Assembly: GCF_008931805.1 (NCBI RefSeq)
Contig: NZ_CP044399.1
Location: 1,674,001 to 1,738,000 of the forward strand
Direction of reading: 5' to 3'
Length of the DNA stretch: 64,000 nucleotides
From: Moritella marina ATCC 15381
Lineage (GTDB): Bacteria > Pseudomonadota > Gammaproteobacteria > Enterobacterales > Moritellaceae
In this document: one piece after another, positions 18,543 through 27,519 of the stretch
Layout of the letters: each line of letters begins with the position of its first letter
Numbering within the stretch: position 1 is the first letter of the stretch
Position numbers and translations under genes: made by a program
The notes under the pieces: model-generated
Told to the model about the DNA's origin: nothing
Database searches by the model: none
The model's input: only the letters and a program-made list of their open reading frames with translations

Positions 18543-18633
18543 CCAATCAATGTTCGTTCTTATTCCGGCCTCACGTGCAGACCCCTTAAACAAAGCTATC
18601 ATTAGTTATACTCACACTGACTAAGGCTTTCCC

Positions 18634-19209
18634 GTGCAAACGACCTCACTCGCATTATTGCCATTAACATCACATATTTTACCAAACGGTAGATTACCGA
18701 TTCGTATTGTCGAAGAACGCTATATCCGTATGATCATAGATAGCGCTAAAACAATGAGCGGATTTGGAGTTGTGATGATAGACCCAAGTCAGGTTGGTCC
18801 TTTCGGGCGTATATCCACGATTGGCACTCATGTGGAAATAATTGACTTTTATACCTTAGATGACGGTTTCCTCGGCATTAATGTTGAAGGTCAACAGCGC
18901 TTTATTATTGATGCTATTACCACTGAACCCGATGGTTTAAAAATGGCTAAAGTCCATTACATCACCAACTGGCCAGATCAAATTGTTAACGCTAATGAAG
19001 CTTACCTTGCCGAGAAACTCGAAGGTTTATATCAACAACACGCTGATATAAATCAACTTTATACATTAAAAGACATGACGAATATAAGTTGGGTATCACA
19101 ACGATGGATAGAGCTCTTACCCCTGTCAGTTTCAGAAAAACAAATGTTATTAGAATCATCAGACTGTAATCGCTCACTCGCAATACTTAAAACATTAATG
19201 CCAACTTAA
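18634..19209 (+). CDS. Lon N-terminal (substrate-binding) domain protein
   Basis: 191 residues. The Lon LAN domain covers most of the protein: LALLPLTSHILPNGRLPIRIVEERYIRMI, then GFGVVMI and GTHVEIIDFYTLDDGFLGINVEGQQRF. There is no AAA+ or protease domain, so it is the stand-alone LonN-type protein common in gammaproteobacteria; its function is not established. The start is a GTG with AAGG 7 nt upstream. Confidence 0.75.
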   Translation: MQTTSLALLPLTSHILPNGRLPIRIVEERYIRMIIDSAKTMSGFGVVMIDPSQVGPFGRISTIGTHVEIIDFYTLDDGFLGINVEGQQRFIIDAITTEPDGLKMAKVHYITNWPDQIVNANEAYLAEKLEGLYQQHADINQLYTLKDMTNISWVSQRWIELLPLSVSEKQMLLESSDCNRSLAILKTLMPT

Positions 19210-19390
19210 TCATTAGAACCTTCATCATAATTTGAACCTTATAAACGTTTGATCGCTCATAAACACTAACCTATGCCTGATTTGCTTAATAATCAGCCGG
19301 AAAAACCAACTTAATGGCCAAGTTAATTACCAAGTAAAGTAATTTCAAGATATGATGATGTTATCTAACTTACTTAACTTGACAGATATT

Positions 19391-20302
19391 ATGTTACAAA
19401 AATCACTTTCAGATCTTAATAAGGTCGTCGCGATTGGCGGTGGTCATGGGCTAGGCCGAGTGCTGTCGTCCCTGTCTTTTTTAGGCCCTAGATTAACCGG
19501 TATTGTAACAACAACCGATAATGGTGGCTCAACAGGGCGTCTTAGAAACGCTGAGAATTGTATTGCTTGGGGTGATATCCGCAACTGTATTAATCAGTTA
19601 GTCACGCAGCCAGACATCGGTTCATTGTTGTTTGAATATCGCTTCCAAAATGAAGGTGAGCTAAAAAATCATAACCTAGGTAACCTGATGCTTGTCGCAT
19701 TAGATAACCTTTGTGTACGACCTTTAGATGCAGTCAACCTTATTCGTAATATGCTTCATGTCGAATGCCAGCTTATTCCGATGTCTGAGCAGCCAAGTGA
19801 CTTAATTGCAGTAACGCCTTGTGGCAGTGATGTGTACGGTGAAGTATCTGTAGATAAAATGCATGAGTTTCCAAATGAATTAACTGTCCAACCAAATGTA
19901 TCTGCAACACTTGAAGCCGTACAAGCAATTGAAAAGGCCGAGTTGATATTATTAGGTCCTGGATCATTCCTCACCAGTATTATGCCGCCCTTGCTTTTAA
20001 AAGACATACAAGTGGCCCTGCGCCGAACAAACGCAAAAGTAATATACTTAGGTAATTTACAGCCCGAGATAGGACCGGCATCGACAATTTCACTACAAGC
20101 ACGCTTAAAGTGGTGTGAAGGTAAGTTAGGTTTCCCGCTGATTAATGCCGTGATACAGGATATAGATAAACAATCTGAACTAACTTATCCTACCTATACC
20201 CATGATTTACGAGAAAATCTAAATAAAAATTATCACGACAGAGATAAATTAAAAGCAGCGATCGAATCAGTCGTTAATCACATTTTAATGCCAGCGCGCT
20301 GA
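19391..20302 (+). CDS. ybhK: YbhK/YvcK-family (gluconeogenesis factor, CofD-like) protein
   Basis: 303 residues from [61 protein letters not shown] and LGPGSFLTS match E. coli YbhK closely. YvcK-type proteins bind UDP-sugars and affect cell-wall growth and carbon metabolism in Bacillus. The start aligns with YbhK; an upstream in-frame ATG at 19352 is possible and neither has a strong Shine-Dalgarno. In E. coli ybhK adjoins moaA, so its closeness to moaA here looks like retained synteny. Its 3' end overlaps the convergent Hpt gene by 29 bp. Confidence 0.82.
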   Translation: MLQKSLSDLNKVVAIGGGHGLGRVLSSLSFLGPRLTGIVTTTDNGGSTGRLRNAENCIAWGDIRNCINQLVTQPDIGSLLFEYRFQNEGELKNHNLGNLMLVALDNLCVRPLDAVNLIRNMLHVECQLIPMSEQPSDLIAVTPCGSDVYGEVSVDKMHEFPNELTVQPNVSATLEAVQAIEKAELILLGPGSFLTSIMPPLLLKDIQVALRRTNAKVIYLGNLQPEIGPASTISLQARLKWCEGKLGFPLINAVIQDIDKQSELTYPTYTHDLRENLNKNYHDRDKLKAAIESVVNHILMPAR

Positions 20303-20618
20303 TCGCATCTTCTAAACTTTTAATTAACAATGGTAATTTCACTTGCACTTCTGCCGTGCTATTTGATTTTGCCATGACTTCCAATTCCTCAGCATGTTGT
20401 TGCACAATCAAGGCACCATAAGTCCCGGCACTACTTTTGATACTATGACAGCTTTGCGCTACTTTATCATGATCTACGTTAGTCATTAACGCTTTTAGAT
20501 CTGCAATACGCTCAGTTGTTTCTTCGTTAAAAACATCCACTAACGCTGGTAACATCTCTTCCCCAACATCAACCAGTAATTGAGAGAATACCGTTTCATT
20601 AATAACTGTGTTTTCCAT
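20274..20618 (-). CDS. Hpt-domain phosphotransfer protein
   Basis: 114 residues, a single Hpt domain. The phospho-accepting histidine is H58 in [14 protein letters not shown], matching the Hpt signature HxLKSxxxxxGA. It is cytoplasmic with no kinase domain. It lies 63 nt after the kinase-receiver-phosphatase gene and is the last gene of that operon, so it probably passes phosphate to or from that receiver, as HptB does to HsbR in Pseudomonas. The donor kinase is not in the window. Confidence 0.85.
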   Translation of the reverse strand: MENTVINETVFSQLLVDVGEEMLPALVDVFNEETTERIADLKALMTNVDHDKVAQSCHSIKSSAGTYGALIVQQHAEELEVMAKSNSTAEVQVKLPLLIKSLEDAISALALKCD

Positions 20619-20681
20619 TTCATTACCTCTTACTGTAAATTATAACTCTAAATAATAGCTTTACTCGATAGTCAGTACCGG

Positions 20682-22172
20682 TTAAGTATGGATTTCAATA
20701 ACTAACGCAGTGACATCATCTTGTAACTGTTCAGGAGAAAGTGATTCAAAACGCAGCCAGAGTTTATCTAACGTACTTTGAGCTGTTTTCCCTTTAATAT
20801 CAACAAGTATATTATCAATACAGTCACAGTTTCTGTCAATGTTTTCAAAAATACCGTCAGAATAGAAAAATAATTTATCTTCGGGTGTTAATTGCAAAGT
20901 CACTGATTCATATTGCTCATCAGAGAGTAAACCTAATACAGTGCCTTTACAGTCAATAGCCTCATAACCAGACCCGTGTAGTAAGTAGGGCTGCGGGTGT
21001 CCTGCCAAAGCTATTTCACATTGCTTACCGGTAAGTTTAATAACCGTGCAGGTTAGCATGCTGGTTTCTAATAGTTGATTTACATACAGCCGATTAGATA
21101 ATCCAGCAAGTAACTCCGTAGGTGAAATATCTGCAGCTGTTACTACCCCTTCTAAATACCCCATGATGGCAAAGCTATGGAATTTAGCGACAGGGCCATG
21201 CCCCATAATATCACCTAACACGATAATCTGACTTTCACCAAAGTCATGAAAAAATACAAAATCACCACCACCTTCAGTCGCTGGAGTATGTGCTAACGCG
21301 AGGTTCCACAGCCCACTTATTGAAGGGAGCGAGGGCTTAAATGGTCGGCTCAGCGATTCCACTACTCGTTGTTGATAATGTAGCGCGAGTTGATTTGTCC
21401 TGCGTATAACCCGATTACAAACAGCAAGTAATGATGTTTTGGTGATAGGTTTAATTAAATAACCATCAATTGATACTTCTGCGGCTTGTTCTTGTATCGT
21501 CAGGTTTTCATCCCCCGTTAAGAATACGAACGGTGTTAATGCGCCTTTATCTAGGTCTTCAACTTTTTGCCTAAATTCAAATCCAGACATCTCGGGCATA
21601 TGTATGTCTGCAATAATAAGCTCACAACCTTCATGAGCAATAAACTTAAGTGCCTGAACAGCACCAGAAAAAGTATGCACAACAAAATCATTCTTGAGAT
21701 ATGCCTGATGTGCTGATAATAAAATTAGATCATCATCAACAATCACCACTTTGAGCTTTTTCTCTTGCTTACTCAATGGGCAAGTTAATGTATTTATACC
21801 GTGGGCGCTCACATAATAGCCATCGGGGTTATTATTTTGAATTAACGCTAACCCCATCCCCCCCGTCAGCAACTCACCATTAAATATATCATTCGTATTC
21901 GCTTGATAAGGGTTAAAACTGTCACCGTTATCGGACACGGAAAAATACCAATCTCCGTTGCTACCAGCAAGTTCTATACTAAACCAGTGAACAGAGTCTG
22001 GATTATGGAAATACAAATTCGACAGGTATTCAGCTAGCACTAACGTCACACGATCTATTTCTGCTTGATCGAGTGCCAATTGATAGCACAATGCAGTGAG
22101 TAAACGCCGAACTTCGCTAATAGAGTCCAACTTTAACGAGTATTGCTTTGCGAATAGCTGTGTTTTCATCAA
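20682..22172 (-). CDS. SypE/HsbR-like partner-switch regulator: RsbW-type kinase + receiver + PP2C phosphatase
   Basis: 496 residues in three parts. Residues 1-135 are an RsbW/SpoIIAB-type HATPase (N52 in EYLSN, DNGDSFNP at 81-88, TGGMGLAL). Residues 140-258 are a receiver with D189 (LIIADIHMPEMSG) and K241 (LIKP). Residues 285-496 are a SpoIIE/PP2C phosphatase with metal-binding D304 (GGGDF), D321 (GDIMGHG) and D485-D486 (QDDVTALV). This order is that of V. fischeri SypE, whose kinase and phosphatase act on the STAS protein SypA. The likely substrate is the STAS protein at the head of the operon. Overlaps the ATPase gene by 4 nt. Confidence 0.85.
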   Translation of the reverse strand: MMKTQLFAKQYSLKLDSISEVRRLLTALCYQLALDQAEIDRVTLVLAEYLSNLYFHNPDSVHWFSIELAGSNGDWYFSVSDNGDSFNPYQANTNDIFNGELLTGGMGLALIQNNNPDGYYVSAHGINTLTCPLSKQEKKLKVVIVDDDLILLSAHQAYLKNDFVVHTFSGAVQALKFIAHEGCELIIADIHMPEMSGFEFRQKVEDLDKGALTPFVFLTGDENLTIQEQAAEVSIDGYLIKPITKTSLLAVCNRVIRRTNQLALHYQQRVVESLSRPFKPSLPSISGLWNLALAHTPATEGGGDFVFFHDFGESQIIVLGDIMGHGPVAKFHSFAIMGYLEGVVTAADISPTELLAGLSNRLYVNQLLETSMLTCTVIKLTGKQCEIALAGHPQPYLLHGSGYEAIDCKGTVLGLLSDEQYESVTLQLTPEDKLFFYSDGIFENIDRNCDCIDNILVDIKGKTAQSTLDKLWLRFESLSPEQLQDDVTALVIEIHT

Positions 22173-22888
22173 CGACCTATATTCCCTTTTAACAATTCGA
22201 TATTCGAGATGCGCTTAAGTAGCCATCGCTCGACTCTCGGAAAACGTTTTAACCGTCTTCGCACAGAGTTTCTTAATTGCATATCCAGTGGTGGGCAATG
22301 TACATCATTGATAACAGTACCGAGCAAATTAATCTGGTTGTTGTTAAAAATTGCCATTGTCTTTAATACCCGACTCTCTAATGAAATCCCGGGCGCTACA
22401 ACAAGTAAACAAGCATCACAAACTCTCGCGATGACCTCACCTGGAATATTTGAAAAGTTTGCCCGCGTGATCGCGCATGTATCAAATATAATAAAATTAT
22501 AACGTTTCAGCCAAATCTCTATCGCACTTTTGAGTTTTTTTTCATCTCGAAAACTAATGTTTTGATCTTGTTCACTTTGTGGCGCAGGTAAAATATCTAT
22601 CATTGCTGAAAGTGGGGTTACACAAGCGTTTTGTAGCGTCGCGTCATCCAAAGACCATGGCTGCTTTTTTTCAACATACTCATTAGTGATTGCTGGTTTA
22701 AATGTATTTAGATCGACGATTAATACTTTATTACCCGCGGCTTTATAGCGCCGAGCTAGCGCTAAAACTAACTCCGTGGTACCTTCTTTACCTTGAGCAC
22801 AATTTATCGAAATTGATTTAATATTCTCACTCATAATTGATTGATATATCTGCTCTATTTCTACGAATGTCTCTGGTAATATATTCAT
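22169..22888 (-). CDS. ParA/BY-kinase-like ATPase with degenerate P-loop
   Basis: 239 residues, P-loop NTPase fold of the CpsD/Wzc-kinase and ParA type. A second Walker-type aspartate (KVLIVDLNTFKP, D59) and Walker B (FIIFDT, D136) are clear. The Walker A is QGKEGTT at 32-38 where G-x-G-K-S/T is expected: the invariant lysine is replaced by threonine. There is no C-terminal tyrosine cluster; the tail is basic (RRRLKRFPR). Context with an SLBB export protein suggests a role like the cytoplasmic part of a polysaccharide co-polymerase, but enzymatic activity is doubtful. Overlaps both neighbours by 4 nt. Confidence 0.65.
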   Translation of the reverse strand: MNILPETFVEIEQIYQSIMSENIKSISINCAQGKEGTTELVLALARRYKAAGNKVLIVDLNTFKPAITNEYVEKKQPWSLDDATLQNACVTPLSAMIDILPAPQSEQDQNISFRDEKKLKSAIEIWLKRYNFIIFDTCAITRANFSNIPGEVIARVCDACLLVVAPGISLESRVLKTMAIFNNNQINLLGTVINDVHCPPLDMQLRNSVRRRLKRFPRVERWLLKRISNIELLKGNIGR

Positions 22889-25005
22889 AATGAAGAGCCG
22901 ACAATAAAGAGTGTAACCACACTAAGTGCACTGCCTAATATATTCATAAATTGACTCCAATTTGAATCACTTTCATTAGGTATATAGATGGTATCACCCG
23001 CATGTATAATCGGGATATCGCGATAATCAGGCTGAGTAAAATAGTTTTTCATATTAAACGTACGTGCTGTGTGCTCCATTTCACCATGTTTAGTGAGAAT
23101 AACAATGCGATCAATATACGCTTCAGACGTTGGCCCTCCGGCCATTGTTAATATACCGACAACATCCAATGAAGCGTCATATTTATAACGTCCTGGGTTA
23201 TGTACTGCGCCTAATATCTGCACAATGTTAACTGTATTGTTCAACTCACCAACATCTGTTTTAGCCGGGATGTAAATGGTATCACCAGGCAGTACTTGCG
23301 GTAACAGGTTTTCATCGCCTGTTTCAAAGTACATATCAAGATCTAACGTTGACGCTTTAGCATAACGACGATTACGATGAGTTATTTTAATATGCTTAAT
23401 ATCAGCTTCATTCGTAGGACCATCTGCCGCGGATAGTAAATCAAGAAAGTCCAATCCACTATTAAATGCGTAACGGCCAGGCGCACCTACCGCGCCTAGG
23501 ATATAGATTGATGATTCAGACTCTTGCTTTATCCACTTAGATTTATTGTCATGGGGATCATCAGGCAATTCATTAAACATCACCGTATCGCCTGCTGATA
23601 ATTGTGGTAATGATAAATAATCACCACCAACTTTCATAAATTTTTCTAAATCAAAATACTGACGCTGACCTAAACCATCATTCCCAACAATAATGATTTT
23701 CGCTAAATCTGCTTTTTCAGTTGGGCCTTCAGCATGCCCGAGCAGATCAAGAAATGTCATATCATCATCCCACTGGTAACGCCCCGGATTTTTAACCGCA
23801 CCAATGATCTTAATAGCCTCATTATGTGCTTCGATTAACCAAGATTTTTCAATCATGTCCGCTTTTTCCGGTAAAAATATAACGTCGCCCCCCGCAATTA
23901 AAGGAAAGGGGTTATTTTCAGGATCATCGGAATATTTTTTTAAATCAAACCGGAATGTATCACCATTAACTTTCAGTATTTTAATTTGTTGAGTATCTGC
24001 ATATCGGTTTGGGCCACCTGCATTGGCCAACATATCCATAAAGGTAATACCTTCACGTCCTTCATAAGCGCCGGGTTTATTAACCTGCCCCATAACATAA
24101 ACAACTTGTAAACCGACTTTGATATCTGCCACTTGAATGGGTACAAAAATAGTCGTACCAGGTTTCACTTTGGGTAGTTTAGATACATCACCGGTATCGA
24201 GGTAAAGCTTTAGGTCGAATGTTTGCGGTTCTTTCAACCCCATCACTCTTATCTTACTCACATTACCGTAGCGGGTAACACCGTTCGCTTTCATTAAACT
24301 TTCTATTACCGTCATACCCGGCACATAAGAAAACGTGCCAGGCGCATTAACTTCACCAAATACCGTTACTGCTTTTTGGGTATCACTTGCATCACCACCT
24401 GATTTTAATGTGGTCGCATCAAAAATCATCTGTACATTACCAGTCAGAGGCGATGACGGCACGAAGATAACATCGCCAGACTTAAGTATTGGTAATTCCT
24501 TTTCGTCCCCTGTTTCCAGATATCGCTTAAAGTCAAAAATGATCACTTTAGCGCCACGTTGTAACTGCATATTGTCAAGCTGAGCACCAGATAGCATCCC
24601 CCCCGCTTTATTCAATGCCATTTGTACATTACCAAATTCAGGCAGTACAACTTCACGAGGATCCTTAACATAGCCCAGTACGGTTACTAGCTTTTCGCGC
24701 GCTCTAAACTCAATATACAGTTTCGATATATCACGAAATACCAAACTCAAATCTGCTTTTAATTCTTTGAGCACCATAGCGAGGGTTTTACCTTTAACTA
24801 GCATCCTCCCTACTTCTGGTATCTGAATATACCCACCTCCATCAACTTGAAACGGAGCTTCAAAATCTTTTTCACCGGGCATAAAAATGAACAATTGGTC
24901 ACCAGAATCAATTAATTCACTTTCAGCATAAACGATAGACGATGTCGATAACAACGTAAGAAAAAGCGTTAAAGATAAAGTACAACACAAGGCGATAAAT
25001 TTCAT
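22885..25005 (-). CDS. Polysaccharide-export type protein with six SLBB repeats
   Basis: 706 residues. Signal peptide (about 1-27, ending VYA), a Poly_export/Wza N-terminal domain (GDQLFIFMPGEKDFEAPF...VDGGGYIQIPEVG), then six SLBB repeats, each starting like VLGxVxxPGRY and closing like GDTIYIP. A hydrophobic C-terminal segment (about 685-706) may be a membrane anchor. Wza-type exporters usually have two SLBB domains, so six is high. There is no lipobox cysteine at the signal cleavage site. Probably a periplasmic or outer-membrane channel or scaffold for glycan export, but no glycosyltransferases lie nearby. Confidence 0.8.
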   Translation of the reverse strand: MKFIALCCTLSLTLFLTLLSTSSIVYAESELIDSGDQLFIFMPGEKDFEAPFQVDGGGYIQIPEVGRMLVKGKTLAMVLKELKADLSLVFRDISKLYIEFRAREKLVTVLGYVKDPREVVLPEFGNVQMALNKAGGMLSGAQLDNMQLQRGAKVIIFDFKRYLETGDEKELPILKSGDVIFVPSSPLTGNVQMIFDATTLKSGGDASDTQKAVTVFGEVNAPGTFSYVPGMTVIESLMKANGVTRYGNVSKIRVMGLKEPQTFDLKLYLDTGDVSKLPKVKPGTTIFVPIQVADIKVGLQVVYVMGQVNKPGAYEGREGITFMDMLANAGGPNRYADTQQIKILKVNGDTFRFDLKKYSDDPENNPFPLIAGGDVIFLPEKADMIEKSWLIEAHNEAIKIIGAVKNPGRYQWDDDMTFLDLLGHAEGPTEKADLAKIIIVGNDGLGQRQYFDLEKFMKVGGDYLSLPQLSAGDTVMFNELPDDPHDNKSKWIKQESESSIYILGAVGAPGRYAFNSGLDFLDLLSAADGPTNEADIKHIKITHRNRRYAKASTLDLDMYFETGDENLLPQVLPGDTIYIPAKTDVGELNNTVNIVQILGAVHNPGRYKYDASLDVVGILTMAGGPTSEAYIDRIVILTKHGEMEHTARTFNMKNYFTQPDYRDIPIIHAGDTIYIPNESDSNWSQFMNILGSALSVVTLFIVGSSL

Positions 25006-26132
25006 AATGCGATACCTTTAAACAGTGATGCATCGTTGAACTGTTCGCCTTCATTCAACAAAAAACGCCAATCTTTTACTTTATGATTTACATCTTGATT
25101 AGCCTCTGATTGCCACATTAACGTACTAATGATAGGAGTTGAAGACGTTATAGCATCACGGCGTAAGTCCTCATAAAGAACTTTATGACGTAATGGTTCA
25201 GCTGTAATGTTGAGTAAATAATTAAATATGGCATCCGTACGTAAATTAAGTAATTCAACGTCATCTAAACTCGTTGCATAAGTATTAACAGCTAACTTAT
25301 TAGAGAATATAATTTGCTCATTGGATGTATCAATCTCATGTATTTGTACCGGTGTATGCTGCTCTATATTTATTTGCAAACGGGATAATTGTTCTACATT
25401 GACACTCGGAACTTGCTCAAACAGTAAATACTGACGCATTATTTCATTGTAATCGTCAACACCTTTATCCTCTTCCATAGGTTGCGCATTATCATCTACG
25501 ATGGTATCCATGTCGTGTATCACAATAGCGTCGTTGTAATTGAGATTAGATTGCGCACTTTTTTTATTTACGGTGTTTTCAAAAAGTTTATATTTGGTGT
25601 ATTCAACCACAATTTTTGGGTTATCTAGGAGTAGAAAACTGACCTGGCGAAGACAGGCTTTATACTCTGCAGTCAAAATAGCGTTACCCGTTTCAAATTG
25701 CGGTGCGCAGTATAGTAAGAGATCAAGTTGGTAAATCAGTGGATGTACAAAATTAGACGTAAGTATACGTGAGGGTTGTGCACAATTCGTATTACTGGTT
25801 ACTTGATTCAGTTGTACAACTAAATTAGTAATATGTTTTTCAAGAATGGCTATTTCAACTTTAATATCTTGTGGGTCTTCTACTTCGATGGACTTTGCAA
25901 CACGACTATTAATATTATTGACCGTTTTTACATATGCAGGAATACACGCTTGTGCCCCCCGTAAATTAGCTACGGATAAATGCAGATTTAAATAATCATA
26001 ATGTTGCTTAAAGAGGACGCGCTCTTCGGTGTGAGCACCTAAATCAGTGAAATAACCTTCGTCCGGCCAATTAGTACATGCGGATAAAGATAAAGATAAA
26101 CACATAGCTATCCCTAGCAATAATTTATTCAT
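25002..26132 (-). CDS. Lipoprotein of unknown function in the SLBB/STAS operon
   Basis: 376 residues. The signal MNKLLLGIAMCLSLSLSAC has a lipobox (LSAC) with the modifiable cysteine at 19, so it is a lipoprotein; the residue after it is T, not D, consistent with outer-membrane sorting. The rest is mostly helical, acidic in the middle (DDNAQPMEEDKGVDD), with several cysteines (C63, C117, C142, C160 region). I recognise no domain. It overlaps the SLBB gene by 4 nt and follows the STAS gene by 21 nt, so it belongs to the export machinery or its regulation. Confidence 0.7.
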   Translation of the reverse strand: MNKLLLGIAMCLSLSLSACTNWPDEGYFTDLGAHTEERVLFKQHYDYLNLHLSVANLRGAQACIPAYVKTVNNINSRVAKSIEVEDPQDIKVEIAILEKHITNLVVQLNQVTSNTNCAQPSRILTSNFVHPLIYQLDLLLYCAPQFETGNAILTAEYKACLRQVSFLLLDNPKIVVEYTKYKLFENTVNKKSAQSNLNYNDAIVIHDMDTIVDDNAQPMEEDKGVDDYNEIMRQYLLFEQVPSVNVEQLSRLQINIEQHTPVQIHEIDTSNEQIIFSNKLAVNTYATSLDDVELLNLRTDAIFNYLLNITAEPLRHKVLYEDLRRDAITSSTPIISTLMWQSEANQDVNHKVKDWRFLLNEGEQFNDASLFKGIAL

Positions 26133-26153
26133 TCAATACCTTACGGCATTTTA

Positions 26154-26489
26154 TTATGCCGAGTGATTTGTCTCACTTTCACTAATATCTTCGATAAAGG
26201 GAATTGCATTTTCGACCCGTAACATTGTCATCAGTTTATAGGGTTGACCTGATACTTTAAGTAAAGATAGCGTTCGACGCTGTGAAATCAGTCTTTTAAA
26301 TAAAAAAACAATCGCGCCAATACCTGTCGAATCTATAAAATTCACGTTTGAAAAATCCAGAACGATATTCTCTTTATGATCTTGAACTAATAATTCCAAA
26401 CTAGACTGAAGACTGGCTACATGTTCAGAATCAAGGTCTGTAGCGATAGGTAAAATTATGATGCCATCATAAGGTCTTAATATGTCCAT
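26154..26489 (-). CDS. STAS-domain anti-anti-sigma-type protein (SypA/HsbA-like)
   Basis: 111 residues, a single STAS domain. The site NFIDSTGIGAIVFL holds S54, the serine phosphorylated in RsbV/SpoIIAA/SypA proteins. It is the first gene of the operon, while the RsbW-kinase/PP2C regulator is the fifth, so both halves of a partner switch are co-transcribed. In V. fischeri only unphosphorylated SypA promotes biofilm; the downstream partner here is unknown and need not be a sigma factor. Confidence 0.85.
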   Translation of the reverse strand: MDILRPYDGIIILPIATDLDSEHVASLQSSLELLVQDHKENIVLDFSNVNFIDSTGIGAIVFLFKRLISQRRTLSLLKVSGQPYKLMTMLRVENAIPFIEDISESETNHSA

Positions 26490-26511
26490 TATAACTACTC
26501 CAAAGAATACA

Positions 26512-26539
26512 ACGTTAATTCTGATGGTAATATTAACGT
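26512..26539. promoter_or_regulatory. Inverted repeat upstream of the STAS gene, operator candidate
   Basis: ACGTTAAT (26512-26519) and its exact inverse ATTAACGT (26532-26539), 12-nt spacer, 23-50 nt upstream of the STAS ATG. A related half ACGTTAAA lies near 26581. It may be a dimer binding site in the promoter of the export operon; the factor is unknown. Confidence 0.4.
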
Positions 26540-26603
26540 AAAATGCATTTATATTTTCAAGCTCACAGTTAATAATATAGACGTTAAAACCATAAAGTGC
26601 ACA

Positions 26604-26630
26604 AATAAAAAAACCACCCGAAGGTGGTTT
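26604..26630 (-). terminator. Rho-independent terminator of the sdh-suc operon
   Basis: AAACCACC (26611-26618), CGAA loop, GGTGGTTT (26623-26630), with a T-tract on the minus strand. It lies 20 nt after sucD. Confidence 0.9.
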
Positions 26631-26649
26631 AATATAATTAAAACAAGTA

Positions 26650-27519
26650 TTAACCTAATTTAGCACGTAATGCCGAGCCAATATCAGCTAATGAACGCAC
26701 TGTTGACACGCCTGCGTCTTCAAGGGCTGCAAATTTCTCGTCTGCAGTACCTTTACCGCCAGCGATAATTGCGCCAGCATGACCCATACGTTTACCAGCA
26801 GGAGCTGTAACACCGGCAATGTAAGAAACAACAGGTTTAGTTACATGTGCTTTAATATAAGCAGCAGCTTCTTCTTCTGCAGTACCACCAATTTCACCAA
26901 TCATTACGATTGCTTCAGTTTGTGGATCTTTTTCAAACAATTCAAGTACATCAATAAAGTTAGTACCTGGGATTGGATCACCACCGATACCAACACAAGT
27001 TGATTGACCGTAGCCTTCGTCAGTCGTTTGTTTTACAGCTTCATACGTTAATGTACCAGAGCGTGAAACAATACCAATTTTACCTGGCTTGTGAATGTGA
27101 CCAGGCATAATACCAATCTTACATTCACCTGGAGTGATAACACCCGGACAGTTAGGACCGATCATACGCACATTTTGTTGATCAAGTTTTACTTTAACTT
27201 CGATCATATCTACAGTCGGGATACCTTCTGTAATACAAACGATAAGTTCAATACCTGCATCAATAGCTTCTAAGATCGCATCTTTACAGAACGGTGCTGG
27301 TACATAGATAACAGACGCTGTTGCGCCAGTTGTTTCTACTGCATCACGCACAGTGTTGAATACAGGCAGACCTAGATGTTTTGTGCCGCCTTTACCAGGA
27401 GAAACACCACCAACCATTTGAGTGCCGTAATCAGCAGCCTGCTCTGAGTGGAATGTACCTTGACCACCAGTGAAACCTTGACAGATTACTTTCGTATCTT
27501 TATTAATTAAAACGCTCAT
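26650..27519 (-). CDS. sucD: SucD, succinyl-CoA synthetase alpha subunit
   Basis: 289 residues, same length as E. coli SucD. It has the CoA-binding Rossmann region ([16 protein letters not shown]), SRSGTLTYE and the active-site histidine region [17 protein letters not shown]. With SucC it converts succinyl-CoA, ADP and phosphate to succinate, ATP and CoA. It abuts sucC with no gap and ends the sdhCDAB-sucABCD array. Confidence 0.98.
   Translation of the reverse strand: MSVLINKDTKVICQGFTGGQGTFHSEQAADYGTQMVGGVSPGKGGTKHLGLPVFNTVRDAVETTGATASVIYVPAPFCKDAILEAIDAGIELIVCITEGIPTVDMIEVKVKLDQQNVRMIGPNCPGVITPGECKIGIMPGHIHKPGKIGIVSRSGTLTYEAVKQTTDEGYGQSTCVGIGGDPIPGTNFIDVLELFEKDPQTEAIVMIGEIGGTAEEEAAAYIKAHVTKPVVSYIAGVTAPAGKRMGHAGAIIAGGKGTADEKFAALEDAGVSTVRSLADIGSALRAKLG

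Noticed and set aside
26604-26649. SdhX-like small RNA from the 3' end of the sdh-suc transcript
   Set aside because: The position fits, but the tail is only about 45 nt and I cannot match a seed or processing site.
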